Assembly (NCBI GenBank): GCA_041751425.1
Contig: JBGSXL010000007.1
Span: forward strand, 62,001-126,000
Length of the DNA: 64,000 nt
Reading direction: 5' to 3'
From: JAVVEG01 sp041751425
GTDB taxonomy: Bacteria > Pseudomonadota > Gammaproteobacteria > Pseudomonadales > Pseudohongiellaceae
This document shows positions 1-9,361 of the stretch, one piece after another. Made by a program: the position numbers and the translations under genes. The stretch's first letter is position 1; each line of letters opens with the position of its first letter. A model generated the notes under the pieces. That model saw nothing but the letters and a program-made list of their open reading frames with translations, searched no databases and had not been told where the DNA came from.

Positions 1-300
1 GAAGCGAAACCAGATGTAGCGCGACTGCAGATTGTTGTCGAATCTTGTATTGACGTCTTCACGGGTATTGAACGGCAATGTCATCGTGCGCCAGTCTGCA
101 TCCGCATCAGGAATAGCCGCAGTGCTGCTGTAAAGAAACTCAACTGCCACAATGGACTGTGGTTCAGGTTGAGTTTGAGACTGCTGCGGAGGCTGCGCAT
201 GTACCAGACCCACCAGGCAGAGCCACGCGCCTATGCCGACAAGAGAAAAACGGGTGACAGCGGAAAGATACTGGATCATAGCTCTATCGGGCTTCTGCAT
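1..300 (-). CDS. N-terminal part of a membrane sensor protein (partial, probable sensor kinase)
   Basis: The frame runs off the left edge, so only the first 93 to 100 residues are visible. They begin with a positively charged stretch and a hydrophobic core ending LVHAQ, a typical Sec signal peptide. This is followed by a Gln/Pro-rich linker and a beta-type segment with DWRTMTLPF and YIWFRF. That pattern (W..xxLP ... W[FY]R) is common in the extracytoplasmic domain of sensor histidine kinases and diguanylate cyclases. Two in-frame ATGs are possible, at 300 and 279; neither has a strong ribosome site. The divergent neighbour is a LuxR-type response regulator, so a sensor kinase partner is my inference. 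The kinase domain itself lies outside the window. Confidence 0.6.
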   Translation of the reverse strand, partial: MQKPDRAMIQYLSAVTRFSLVGIGAWLCLVGLVHAQPPQQSQTQPEPQSIVAVEFLYSSTAAIPDADADWRTMTLPFNTREDVNTRFDNNLQSRYIWFRF

Positions 301-461
301 TTTATGGAATCAGCGTTTGCGGGAAATAGTCTGCATTATTGCTGACAATATGGCTATAGCAGTTGCCTCTTGTCGCCAGCGGCATGCCCCCCTTTCGGGG
401 GTATACAAAATACGGGCGCCTCGCTACAGTCACCTCACTTGGCTCCGGCTACCGTTGGTTA

Positions 462-1121
462 ATGAAGATGATACCCTCCGAACAAGGCAATGCACTGATT
501 GTTGAGGATAACCCTGATACGCGGGCCTGGTTGATCACTTGCGTGCAGACGGCATTTCCCGGTATGCAGATAGACACGGCAGACACGCTTGCCACGGCGC
601 TGACTACTGTGGAAAAGGTCAATTATGATCTGGGCGTTATTGATCTTGGACTGCCGGATGGCAGCGGTATGGATATCATCCGCGCACTCAGCCGCAAGGA
701 TTACCCCAGTTATATCGTGGTAGCTACCATCTACGATGATGACAAAAATCTGTTCACCGCGCTGAAGTCAGGTGCCAAGGGCTATATTCTGAAGGATCAG
801 GACAAGGATCGCATCGTGAGTTATTTGCGCGGCATTCGCAAAAACCAACCTGCACTCTCACCGGCATCCTGGCAGCGCCTGATCGAACATTTCAACAGCA
901 AGGGGGATGCGTTACAGCAGGCCAATCTGACTGCCCGTGAAACGGAAGTTGTCTGCCTTATTGGTAAGGGTTACAGCGTAGAGGATGTGGCGAAGTTGCT
1001 GCATCTGTCTGTGGATACTATCAAGGGCTACGTTAAAAATATCTACTCGAAACTGGCGGTTTCAAATCGCTCGGAATTGACGCTTGAAGCGATTCGTTTG
1101 GGCATTATTGATTCGGTTTGA
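462..1121 (+). CDS. NarL/LuxR-type two-component response regulator
   Basis: The protein of about 219 residues has a receiver domain (ALIVEDNPD acidic pocket, phospho-acceptor Asp in VIDLGLPDG, switch Lys in GYILKD). A C-terminal LuxR-type helix-turn-helix follows (LTARETEVVCLIGKGYSVE ... VDTIKGYVKNIYSKL). It is expected to bind DNA after phosphorylation. The frame stays open upstream to 363, but that part is not receiver-like. I place the start at the ATG at 462 (MKMIPSEQ) or at 468; no clear ribosome site separates them. It lies divergent from the truncated sensor on its left and upstream of the TonB receptor, which it may regulate, although nothing in the sequence proves that. Confidence 0.85.
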   Translation: MKMIPSEQGNALIVEDNPDTRAWLITCVQTAFPGMQIDTADTLATALTTVEKVNYDLGVIDLGLPDGSGMDIIRALSRKDYPSYIVVATIYDDDKNLFTALKSGAKGYILKDQDKDRIVSYLRGIRKNQPALSPASWQRLIEHFNSKGDALQQANLTARETEVVCLIGKGYSVEDVAKLLHLSVDTIKGYVKNIYSKLAVSNRSELTLEAIRLGIIDSV

Positions 1122-1272
1122 CGCCCGCGCGCAGATCCTTCAAAGTATCACAAATTGTGACAAATCCAGCGAAAACAGGATTTTATGTTCCCTCTCACAG
1201 AATAGTCTGCTTAAATCCTGCACCTTCCACTTCTGAACAACCCTTGATTTCTGAGCCACGAGCGTAAGAAGA

Positions 1273-3435
1273 ATGAAATTGATTTTTCGCAAAACCTTTA
1301 TCTCGCTACCCCTGATCCTTGCTGCTGCTGGTTATACCGGTAATGGTCTCGCCCAACAGACTGCGGATGACAATGCATCGGTCGTTTACCCTGCTGAGTA
1401 TTTTTCGGAATGGGGACCCGTGACCGCTCAGGATATGGTCAACCGAATTCCTGGAGTTAGCTCCGGTGGTGGCGGCGGTCGCGGTGGTGGTCCAGGTGGC
1501 GGTGGCGGAGGAGGTGGCCGCGGCCTTGGTGGCGGCGGTGGCGACCAGATATTGATTGATGGCAAGCGAGTGGCGGGTAAGAGTAATCAAACCAGCAACC
1601 AATTGGCACGAATTCCGGCATCCAAGGTTCGTCATGTGGAAATTATCCGCGGCTCAACTGCGGAGCTGGACGTGCGTGGTAACCAGATTATCAACATCGT
1701 GTTGCTGGAAGCATTAGCCAGTTCCACTACTTCTTATGAGATCAACACAGACCGATACATAGACGGTCACATTCAACCCGGTGGCAAGTTGGCGTACAGC
1801 GGCCAGAATGGCGACCTGGATTATGTTTTGAGCGCGGAGATCGAGCCACGCCACGATGCTTATCTCAGCAAGGAGACCAGCCGCCTGGGTGATTGGTCGT
1901 TGAATGATGAAATACGCGAAGACCGCGTGCGTGACCAGACCTCATATGGTGTGACGGCCAATCTGGGCTACTCTCTGAACGCTGCCAGCAGCATCCGGTT
2001 CAATGCCTTATACGCGTTGCATGACAATGACAACGAAGTGGACCGCTCAATCAAGAATCTGCGCGTAACACCCAACACTTTGTATATCGAAAGAGAAGAT
2101 ATCCCGGTGGAACATGACAACTGGGAAATCGGCAGCGACTACGAGTACGTTTTTGCCAATGGTAATCGTTTTCGCATTCTGGGTATCAGCAATCAGAACG
2201 ACAGAAGCAGTGTGCGCGAACGTTTTGAAGTGGTGGACTCTGCCACCGAGAATAAGAATTTGTTTCTGAGTTCGCACACAATAAATCGTGAGCGCATTAT
2301 TCGCTCTTCGTATTCCATGAACCTGTCCGATTCACAAGGTCTGGAGTTCGGCGTAGAGCGCGCGCAAACCATTTTGGACTCACAATTGCGATTGGGTGTG
2401 GCATCCACAACAGGTGTCCCGTCGCCCGCATACGGTGGCTTGGTCCCGGTAAATGTGAACAATGCGAATTCGACAGTTGAAGAAATTCGTTATGAACCAT
2501 TCATGGTGCACAACTGGCAGATAAGCCCACGCATGACACTGGAAAGCTCGGTGATCTATGAAATATCCGAGATCACCCAGACAGGCGATGTCTATAACCA
2601 GCGCGACTTCGACTTCATCAAGCCCAAGCTGGACTGGCGTTTCAATATGACCGCTGAACTGCAGATCAAAGCAGTAGTCGAGAAAGTAGTGCGGCAGCTG
2701 AGCTTTGGCGATTTCATCTCCTCCAGTAATGATCGCGACATCGATGCAAACACCCAGGCCGGCAACACGAATCTGCGCCAGGAGCAGGTATGGCGTGCAG
2801 ATCTGGCAGCCGAGTACCGCCTGCCCAACGATCTGGGTGTTATCGACGGCAGTATTTTTTATATAAAGCACATCGACATCATTGAACGCATCGATGTATC
2901 GCCATCTGCTACTCGTTTGGCGTCAGCCAATGGCAATATCGGCGATGGCATCATGTACGGCCTGAACCTGAACGGTTCTGTGCGTATGAACATGATCAAC
3001 ATGCCAAACTTATTGATCACCGCGCGCTTCAATGTGCAGGATTCCGAGTTGACTGACCCGTTTCTCGGTATCGAGCGACGTTTCGAGAATTACAATCGTG
3101 GTCGCTTCGAGCTGGGATTCCGGCACGATCTCCCCAGACTGCGCACGAATTATGGTCTCAGCTGGAATAATCGCTTTGACGGCAATATGAAGCGCTATGA
3201 CATCGACAATATCGAGTTGTATGCGGGCGACCCCATGGTGCAGGCTTTCGTGCAATACATTACGCCGGGCGGTATCAGTGTTCGTTTCGACGCCCGCAAC
3301 GTTACCAATAATGAGCAGTGTCGCGAACGGCAACGTTTTCAGGGACGCATCAGCAGCGGTATCGTGATAGAGACCGAAGATCAATGTGGTTACTCGGGAC
3401 GCGTCATGTCGATAAAAGTCAGCGGCAATTTCTGA
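1273..3435 (+). CDS. TonB-dependent outer-membrane receptor with a poly-glycine plug insertion
   Basis: The 720-residue protein has a signal peptide (cleavage near GLAQQ), a plug domain with DMVNRIPGV, QILIDGKRV and VEIIRGSTAE, and a long beta-barrel ending in KVSGNF with the expected terminal aromatic residue. Such receptors import siderophores, cofactors or oligomers across the outer membrane using TonB energy. The unusual part is residues 65 to 90, almost entirely Gly with a few Arg, placed exactly between the two conserved plug strands. The substrate cannot be told from the sequence. The gene stands alone after the response regulator, with a 150-bp leader region, and the start has no competing in-frame Met nearby. 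Confidence 0.85.
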   Translation: MKLIFRKTFISLPLILAAAGYTGNGLAQQTADDNASVVYPAEYFSEWGPVTAQDMVNRIPGVSSGGGGGRGGGPGGGGGGGGRGLGGGGGDQILIDGKRVAGKSNQTSNQLARIPASKVRHVEIIRGSTAELDVRGNQIINIVLLEALASSTTSYEINTDRYIDGHIQPGGKLAYSGQNGDLDYVLSAEIEPRHDAYLSKETSRLGDWSLNDEIREDRVRDQTSYGVTANLGYSLNAASSIRFNALYALHDNDNEVDRSIKNLRVTPNTLYIEREDIPVEHDNWEIGSDYEYVFANGNRFRILGISNQNDRSSVRERFEVVDSATENKNLFLSSHTINRERIIRSSYSMNLSDSQGLEFGVERAQTILDSQLRLGVASTTGVPSPAYGGLVPVNVNNANSTVEEIRYEPFMVHNWQISPRMTLESSVIYEISEITQTGDVYNQRDFDFIKPKLDWRFNMTAELQIKAVVEKVVRQLSFGDFISSSNDRDIDANTQAGNTNLRQEQVWRADLAAEYRLPNDLGVIDGSIFYIKHIDIIERIDVSPSATRLASANGNIGDGIMYGLNLNGSVRMNMINMPNLLITARFNVQDSELTDPFLGIERRFENYNRGRFELGFRHDLPRLRTNYGLSWNNRFDGNMKRYDIDNIELYAGDPMVQAFVQYITPGGISVRFDARNVTNNEQCRERQRFQGRISSGIVIETEDQCGYSGRVMSIKVSGNF

Positions 3436-3473
3436 ATTTGCACTATTCGCTGTGATTGAATGGCGTCAGAGTC

Positions 3474-3531
3474 GATAAATGGGGTCAGAGTAAAAATACA
3501 GTACTGTATTTTTACTCTGACCCCAATTATC
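3474..3531. repeat. 58-bp near-perfect palindrome with GGGGTCAGAG arms
   Basis: The inner 44 bp (3481-3524) form a perfect palindrome with arms beginning GGGGTCAGAGTAAAAATA. Pairing continues outward for seven more bases per side with one mismatch. A second partial copy of the arm (GGCGTCAGAGTC) lies just upstream at 3462. GGGGTCAGAG-type palindromes are, from memory, common near Y1/REP-associated transposases in gammaproteobacteria, but no transposase is seen here. It could also work as a bidirectional transcription stop between the receptor gene and the transporter gene. Confidence 0.75.
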
Positions 3532-3616
3532 AAGAGTTGCCGGAATGGGGTTGGAAGGGGTAAAGTCTGGCGGTGTTTCAACAAGAATATAACCGCCCCC
3601 TTCCAAGGTTAACGAC

Positions 3617-5386
3617 ATGACCGCTCCCAGTAACGTAACTCCTTCGTCAGCTTCTGCACCAACTTCCTCAGCAACACCCGCGACAGAGAAAACCATATTC
3701 GGCCACCCGCGTGGCCTGGTTGTGCTGTTCTTTACCGAAATGTGGGAACGTTTTTCCTATTATGGTATGCGAGCGTTGTTGGTGTTGTACCTGACCCAGC
3801 ATTTCCTGTTCAGCGATGAGCGCTCCACCGTTTTATATGGCGCCTACACCGCCCTGGTGTTCGTGATGACCATTATCGGCGGCATGCTTTCCGACCGTTA
3901 TCTGGGCTCCCGCAAAGCGGTCACCTTCGGCGCCATTCTGCTGGTGCTGGGGCATTTCGGCATGGCCTTCGAAGGCAGCGGATCGCGTCAGATCATGATG
4001 CTCAATGGCAGTGAGTATCAATTGACGCTGGACGGTCGCGGCGGCGATGCCAATCAGATTATCGTGTCGGAGCAGGGCGTTTCGCAGATCAGCTTCAATG
4101 AAGGTGCCACATTGATGCTGATTGAAAATGCTGGCGCCGTTGGCTTACCCGCACAGATTCCCACGAATTCTTATACTCTGCGCATCGATACTGAACAGTT
4201 CTATCTGAATATTCTGTATCTCTCGCTGGCCCTGATCATCGCAGGGGTAGGCTTCCTGAAAGCCAATATCTCCACGATGGTTGGTGATCTGTACGGATTT
4301 GGAGACACGCGGCGCGATTCCGGTTTCACGATCTTCTACATGGGCATCAATCTGGGCTCCTTCCTGTCGTCCATACTTTGCGGCTATCTCGGAATCGTGT
4401 ATGGCTGGAAGTACGGTTTCGGTCTGGCCGGGTTCGGCATGCTGGCGGGTCTGGCCATCTTCCTGTTTTATCAGGATTGGCTGGAGGGCAGGGGCGAGCC
4501 ACCCAGTCTGGAGAAGCTGCGGCAGAAAGTGCTGGGTCCATTGAATGTTGAGCATATGTGTTACTTAACCGGCCTGGGCATCATCGTGGTGTCCATGCTG
4601 CTGGTGATGAATGCGCATCTTGTGCATCAAGGCTATGTCGGCTTGTTGGGACTGATCGTTTTTGCAGGGATGGTGGCTTATGCCCTGGTCGGATGTCAGG
4701 GCAACGAGCGCGGGCAGATGTTCGCGGCCATGTATTTCATTCTGGCGCAGATACCCTTCTGGGCTCTGTTCGAGCAGGCAGGCTCTTCGCTGAACCTGTT
4801 TACTGACCGCCTGGTGGACCGCACCATGCTTGGCTTCTCCGTGCCTGCGCCTGTGTTCCAGTCGCTGAATGCGGCGTTTATCGTGGTTTTCGCGCCGGTG
4901 TTGGCCTGGCTATGGGTAGTTCTGGCGCGCCGCAATCTGAACCCCTCTACGCCGGTCAAGTTCGCTATAGGTGTCTTCATGGCGGGGCTGGGATTTCTGG
5001 CGCTGGTGGCGGGAATGACGGTTTCCGGCGCGGCAGGCATGACTGCTGTGTATTTCATCTTCCTGATCTACTGGATTCACACAATGGGTGAATTGATGGT
5101 GTCGCCGGTTGGCCTGTCTGTTGTAACAAAATTGGCTCCCGCCAGAGCGGTGGGGATGACCATGGGGGCATGGTTTCTGTATAGTGGCCTGTCTAACTAT
5201 CTGGCTGGCATCATCGCCGCAGGAACCGGTGCTGAAACCATCGGTGGTCAGTTGACCGATGTGGTAGCAGCCAAGGCATTGTACGCCGAGGTCTATACAG
5301 AGGTTGCTTACATCGCGATGGTGATTGCTGTGTTGATGTTGCTGGTTTCGCCGTTGATCAAGAAGCTAATGCACGGCGCTGATTAA
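3617..5386 (+). CDS. POT/PTR2-family proton-dependent oligopeptide transporter
   Basis: The 589-residue inner-membrane protein carries both family signatures. The first is the MWERFSYYGMRALLVLYL segment after GHPRGL. The second is FYMGINLGSFLSSILCGYLG in the middle. It has about 12 to 14 hydrophobic segments. The family imports di- and tripeptides with protons. A polar stretch of about 60 residues (roughly 115 to 190) sits where a short loop is usual, probably a periplasmic insertion. The start ATG is preceded by AAGG, and the N-terminus is Ser/Thr/Ala-rich and probably cytoplasmic. The next gene encodes a lipoprotein dipeptidyl carboxypeptidase, so peptide breakdown and uptake may be functionally linked; this is inference. 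Confidence 0.92.
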   Translation: MTAPSNVTPSSASAPTSSATPATEKTIFGHPRGLVVLFFTEMWERFSYYGMRALLVLYLTQHFLFSDERSTVLYGAYTALVFVMTIIGGMLSDRYLGSRKAVTFGAILLVLGHFGMAFEGSGSRQIMMLNGSEYQLTLDGRGGDANQIIVSEQGVSQISFNEGATLMLIENAGAVGLPAQIPTNSYTLRIDTEQFYLNILYLSLALIIAGVGFLKANISTMVGDLYGFGDTRRDSGFTIFYMGINLGSFLSSILCGYLGIVYGWKYGFGLAGFGMLAGLAIFLFYQDWLEGRGEPPSLEKLRQKVLGPLNVEHMCYLTGLGIIVVSMLLVMNAHLVHQGYVGLLGLIVFAGMVAYALVGCQGNERGQMFAAMYFILAQIPFWALFEQAGSSLNLFTDRLVDRTMLGFSVPAPVFQSLNAAFIVVFAPVLAWLWVVLARRNLNPSTPVKFAIGVFMAGLGFLALVAGMTVSGAAGMTAVYFIFLIYWIHTMGELMVSPVGLSVVTKLAPARAVGMTMGAWFLYSGLSNYLAGIIAAGTGAETIGGQLTDVVAAKALYAEVYTEVAYIAMVIAVLMLLVSPLIKKLMHGAD

Positions 5387-5437
5387 AGGCGATTGAAAAA
5401 CTATCTGCGGCCCCGATTGCGTTTTTCAATAGCCTTT
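5385..5437. terminator. Long hairpin after the POT transporter
   Basis: Arms of 16 nt (5385-5400 and 5422-5437) pair with one mismatch and begin inside the stop codon of the transporter. They are A/T-rich at the loop side (ATTGAAAAA / TTTTTCAAT). There is no long U-tract, so it may stop transcription weakly or protect the mRNA 3' end. Confidence 0.6.
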
Positions 5438-5487
5438 GAGGTTATTGGTAGATTGAATTTTATTTTTTTAAATAACAGGAGTCTTCT

Positions 5488-7662
5488 GTGAAACATCTTA
5501 TCGCTATTCCCGTGTTGGGTTTGTCAGCTTTGCTGGCAGCTTGCTCTCAGGAGTCGGCCACCCCGGCGTCCACCGAGTCTGAGACTGTTACGCCACCGCC
5601 AGTGCAGACAGAGGCAGCAAATCCATTTTTCAATGCCAGTGGTCTGCCTTATGGCTATCCCGCGTTTGATCAGATAACGAATGAACACTACGCACCGGCC
5701 ATTGAGCGTGGTATGACTTTGCAGTCTGAAGAGATTGAAGCGATTGCCGGTAATCCGGATACGCCTAATTTCGAGAATACGATTGTAGCCATGGAACGTT
5801 CCGGCCAGGATCTAACGCGCGTACTGCGCGTGTTCTACAACATTACCGGTTCGCACACTAACGAAACCCTGCAGGCTGTGCAGCGGGAAATGGCTCCTAA
5901 ACTTTCAGCTCACAACGATTCCATTTCATTAAACCCCGAACTGTTCGCGCGGCTTGATCGTCTGTATCAACAGAGAGAAGAGCTGAGCCTGGATGCAGAA
6001 TCCCTGCGTGTATTGGAGCGCTACCACACAGATTTTGTGCGAGCTGGCGCTTTGCTGTCTGCAGAACAACAGGATCGCCTGCGTGAGATAAACAGCGAAC
6101 TGGCACGTCTTGGCACACTGTTCAATCAACACGTGCTGGCAGAAGTGAATGATTCTGCTGTGGTGGTTGATACGCGTGAGGAGCTGGCAGGTTTGTCTGA
6201 TGCACAGATTCAGGCTGCTGCCAATGCTGCAGCCAGCCGTGGTCATGAAGGCAAGTTTCTGGTTACGTTGCTGAACACCAGTGGGCAACCTCCGTTGACG
6301 TATATGACAAATCGCGCACTGCGCGAGCGTATTTTCAAAACGTCTATTGCGCGCGGCAGCCGTGGCAATGAGTTTGATACCACCGGCATTGTGTCTGACA
6401 CGTTGAAGCTGCGTGCTGAGCGCGCACGTATGCTGGGCTATGACACACATGCAGATTTCATTCTTGAGGAGCAGACCGCGGGTACCATTGCGGCAGTCAA
6501 CGAACTTCTTTCCGGTCTGGCGCCAGTTGCTGTTGCGAATGCGCGTGCAGAAGGTGCAGACATCCAGGAAGTGATCAACGCGGCAGAAGAGGAGCCTTTC
6601 GAACTGGCGGCCTGGGACTGGGCTTACTATGCAGAACGAGTGCGTCGCGAGCGCTTCGCTTTCGATGAAGCGGAAGTGCGTCCCTATTTCGAACTGAACA
6701 GCGTACTGGAGAATGGTGTTTTATTTGCCGCCGAGCAGGTTTTCGGTATTACCTTCACGCGTCGTGAAGATCTGCCTTTGTACCATCCTGACTTGATAGT
6801 ACACGAAGTAACCGATGCTGATGGCACGCCGCTGGGTTTGATGATCAGCGACTTCTATTCGCGTCCAAGCAAGCGTGGTGGTGCGTGGATGAACAGCTAC
6901 AACGTAGCCAGCGGACTGTTGGGTGGCGACAAAGTAATTGCGATGCACCAGAACATCACCAAGCCACCAGAAGGGGAGCCAACGTTGCTGACCTTTGACG
7001 AAGTGACCACGATGTTCCATGAGTTTGGTCATGTGCTGCACGGTCTATTCTCCGATGTGCAGTATCCGCGTTTCGCAGGCACTGCTGTGCCACGCGATTT
7101 TGTCGAGTTTCCCTCGCAAGTAAACGAGATGTGGGCGTCATGGCCCGATGTGCTGGAGAACTATGCACTGCACTATCAGACTGGTGAGCGTATTCCGCAG
7201 GAATTGCTGGACCGCGTGCTGGCTGCAGAGCAGTTCAATCAGGGTTTCGGCACTACTGAGTATCTGGCCGCATCGATAATAGATCAGGCGCTGCACCAGT
7301 TACCCCCTGAGGAGATTCCATCCGGCGCAGATATCATGGCATTCGAAGCGCAGGTGCTGCAGGATTACGGGCTGGATTATGCGCCGGTACCACCACGCTA
7401 TCGCACGCCGTACTTCTCGCACATCATGGGCGGTTACTCAGCGGGTTACTACTCGTATATCTGGAGTGAAGTGTTGGATGCCGACAGCGTGCAATGGTTC
7501 ATCGAGAATGGTGGTATGCTGCGTGAGAACGGTGATCAGTTCCGCAATACACTGCTTTCCCGTGGTGGCAGCAAGGATGCCATGACATTGTTCCAGGATT
7601 TTGCAGGTCGTGAACCGGATATGGATCACATGTTGCGTCGCAGAGGTTTGTTGACGCAGTAG
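5488..7662 (+). CDS. dcp: M3-family peptidyl-dipeptidase (Dcp-type), lipoprotein
   Basis: The 724-residue protein starts with GTG behind a clear AGGAG site. It has a lipobox (LSALLAAC) and a low-complexity linker, so it is probably anchored in the envelope. The zinc motif HEFGH is at residues 511-515, followed by the Dcp-like GT.VPRDFVEFPSQVNE block that supplies the third ligand. Members remove C-terminal dipeptides from oligopeptides. Length fits Dcp plus a lipoprotein leader, whereas the E. coli enzyme, as I recall, has no such lipobox. It follows the POT transporter with its own leader of about 100 bp and is closed by a good terminator. The family assignment is firm; the exact specificity is inferred. 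Confidence 0.9.
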   Translation: MKHLIAIPVLGLSALLAACSQESATPASTESETVTPPPVQTEAANPFFNASGLPYGYPAFDQITNEHYAPAIERGMTLQSEEIEAIAGNPDTPNFENTIVAMERSGQDLTRVLRVFYNITGSHTNETLQAVQREMAPKLSAHNDSISLNPELFARLDRLYQQREELSLDAESLRVLERYHTDFVRAGALLSAEQQDRLREINSELARLGTLFNQHVLAEVNDSAVVVDTREELAGLSDAQIQAAANAAASRGHEGKFLVTLLNTSGQPPLTYMTNRALRERIFKTSIARGSRGNEFDTTGIVSDTLKLRAERARMLGYDTHADFILEEQTAGTIAAVNELLSGLAPVAVANARAEGADIQEVINAAEEEPFELAAWDWAYYAERVRRERFAFDEAEVRPYFELNSVLENGVLFAAEQVFGITFTRREDLPLYHPDLIVHEVTDADGTPLGLMISDFYSRPSKRGGAWMNSYNVASGLLGGDKVIAMHQNITKPPEGEPTLLTFDEVTTMFHEFGHVLHGLFSDVQYPRFAGTAVPRDFVEFPSQVNEMWASWPDVLENYALHYQTGERIPQELLDRVLAAEQFNQGFGTTEYLAASIIDQALHQLPPEEIPSGADIMAFEAQVLQDYGLDYAPVPPRYRTPYFSHIMGGYSAGYYSYIWSEVLDADSVQWFIENGGMLRENGDQFRNTLLSRGGSKDAMTLFQDFAGREPDMDHMLRRRGLLTQ

Positions 7663-7686
7663 AAAGCAGTATCTGTTAAAAGTAAA

Positions 7687-7725
7687 AAGGAGTCTGTTGC
7701 TGAATTGCGACAGGCTCCTTTTTTT
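7687..7725 (+). terminator. Rho-independent terminator of the M3 peptidase gene
   Basis: An 11-bp stem (AAGGAGTCTGT pairing with ACAGGCTCCTT through one G-U pair) with a loop of about 12 nt is followed by a T-run, 25 bp after the stop codon. Confidence 0.85.
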
Positions 7726-7798
7726 ATGCGTCGGGCTTTTTATTTAAAGCTTAACTTTGCTCATCTTGCATTCGGCTAATCTTCTTGCCTGCAGATTC

Positions 7799-8509
7799 TT
7801 ACCAACCCCATGGAGTAGGTGGCAGGTCGACTGGTTGGGTCAGGTCGAACTCTACCTGGAACATGCGACCACCCGGACGCGACAGTTCATATAGAAAGCG
7901 ACTGCCCGGTTCTATTTCCATCGCCCATGTATTCGTCACAGATACATCCAGCCCTTCGCGCCCGAACATTTCTATCGAGAACTGATCAACGGGAAACTCC
8001 TGGCGGATGGCAGTGCCTGGTGCTGCGGTGTCGCCGCCATATTGGGTGACGGCATCTTCGCTGCCATCTTCATGACGGTGATCGTGCTTCAGGCGTACGC
8101 CTGTGTCAGTGCGTGTCAACACCCAGGTGCGGCTGTGATCATCGCCTACATGGAATGGTACGTGCAAAACGCCTGGCAGACATTCGCGAACATGCATCAC
8201 CAACGTCTGCCCAGCAAAGGGATCATCCGCGACTGGTGGCTCATTGACGAGTACGCGTCCGGCGTAGGCTTGTCCGCAATGCTGTGAGAATGCAGCCATG
8301 AATTCATTGGCCGGGCTTGTTGCGGGAGTTTCTGTAGAAGTTGCAGCTGTCGTGGTCGTTGCTGAAGCTTCCATCTGCGCTGTCGCGCTCTCACCAACTG
8401 TTTCCTGTTGTGCAGGCTCGCTGCATGCTGCCAGCACAGCCAGCGCCAAAATGCTCGCCGGCGTTGTCAAACCTTTTGCTTTGGTGGCTTGTGCCAAACT
8501 GAATGTCAT
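7799..8509 (-). CDS. Uncharacterised lipoprotein
   Basis: The 236-residue protein has a signal with lipobox LAVLAAC and then a Thr/Ala/Glu-rich linker, so it should be an envelope lipoprotein. The start ATG has GAGGA seven bases upstream. The folded part (residues about 75 to 236) has two Cys residues, one near QHCGQAY and one in VRECLPGV, which could form a disulfide. It also has an HDHRHED stretch that could bind metal. I recognise no named family. It is convergent with the peptidase and is read alone; the oxygenase gene upstream on the same strand is separated by about 100 bp. Confidence 0.75.
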   Translation of the reverse strand: MTFSLAQATKAKGLTTPASILALAVLAACSEPAQQETVGESATAQMEASATTTTAATSTETPATSPANEFMAAFSQHCGQAYAGRVLVNEPPVADDPFAGQTLVMHVRECLPGVLHVPFHVGDDHSRTWVLTRTDTGVRLKHDHRHEDGSEDAVTQYGGDTAAPGTAIRQEFPVDQFSIEMFGREGLDVSVTNTWAMEIEPGSRFLYELSRPGGRMFQVEFDLTQPVDLPPTPWGW

Positions 8510-8607
8510 TACAGATTCCTCGATAAATTTTGGTTGCGCGCTCTTTGTTGGAGCACTTATGAATGGGCATTCATGAATAATGGAGCATGAATAGCTACTC
8601 GACTGCC

Positions 8608-9336
8608 TCAGCTTACCCTAAACCAGCCACTAATGCTCAATCGGGCGCTCGGGGCGAATGGCGAGACGCAACTGACTGCGTGTTTTTGTGGAACGGAGAA
8701 TATATTCAACGCATTGAAGCTGGGGACATAGCCTTCGGCGATATGTCCATCGTCATCGATAAAATGCAGGATGCCACCCCAATCGGCGCGCCACTCGGGG
8801 CTCAGGTTCAGCACATAGGCGGCAACGCGTTGCTTGTCGCTGACTTTGTCGTCGTGACAAGTCAGGAAATGGCCGGGCTGATAGCGAGTAGCCTGCGCAT
8901 CCACTAGGCTGATTTCTTTCACGCCGGTGATCTGGCGCGCGAACTTCAGAAACGCGGGTGAATTAAGAAAATCGTAGATTCGCATCACGTAGAATTTCTT
9001 GAATTGCGCTACCTGCAGGCTGTCAGAAACAGGGAAGTTCTCGAATAGATACTGAAAATCGCGGGCTGCACGCGTATGGATGGCTTTGTTCAGAGCTTCT
9101 CGCCCATCGTCGGGCAATGCCTTGTATTGCGCCGGGTCCAAGTCGTACACCTTGTCTGCTGTGTTGAAATGCAGTTTCCAGGGCAGCTCTTTTTCCAGAC
9201 TTTGCAGCGCACGCTGTGCCGACTTAGCTGTGAGAATTCCGGGGATGTGCACCCGACCTGTGCGCGCATACACGGAATGGATAACGCCTGCATCAATGCC
9301 TGAGCCAAAGGCCGGTTTGGGATCTGCGGTCGACAT
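8608..9336 (-). CDS. 2-oxoglutarate/Fe(II)-dependent oxygenase family protein
   Basis: The 242-residue protein shows the double-stranded beta-helix signature of prolyl-4-hydroxylase-like oxygenases. The HxD iron motif is in CHDDK (His161, Asp163), the distal His219 is in PQKHAV, and the 2OG-binding Arg232 is in ARLSISGWF. Such enzymes hydroxylate proteins or small molecules using O2 and 2OG. The frame is open to 9516, but I choose ATG 9336 because AGGAG stands ten bases before it and the longer version would translate a 15-bp tandem repeat. It is divergent from the acylase lipoprotein gene, with the repeat array between them. The substrate is unknown. Confidence 0.82.
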   Translation of the reverse strand: MSTADPKPAFGSGIDAGVIHSVYARTGRVHIPGILTAKSAQRALQSLEKELPWKLHFNTADKVYDLDPAQYKALPDDGREALNKAIHTRAARDFQYLFENFPVSDSLQVAQFKKFYVMRIYDFLNSPAFLKFARQITGVKEISLVDAQATRYQPGHFLTCHDDKVSDKQRVAAYVLNLSPEWRADWGGILHFIDDDGHIAEGYVPSFNALNIFSVPQKHAVSCVSPFAPSARLSISGWFRVS

Positions 9337-9361
9337 TGGTGCAATGGCTCCTGCGTCTTTA

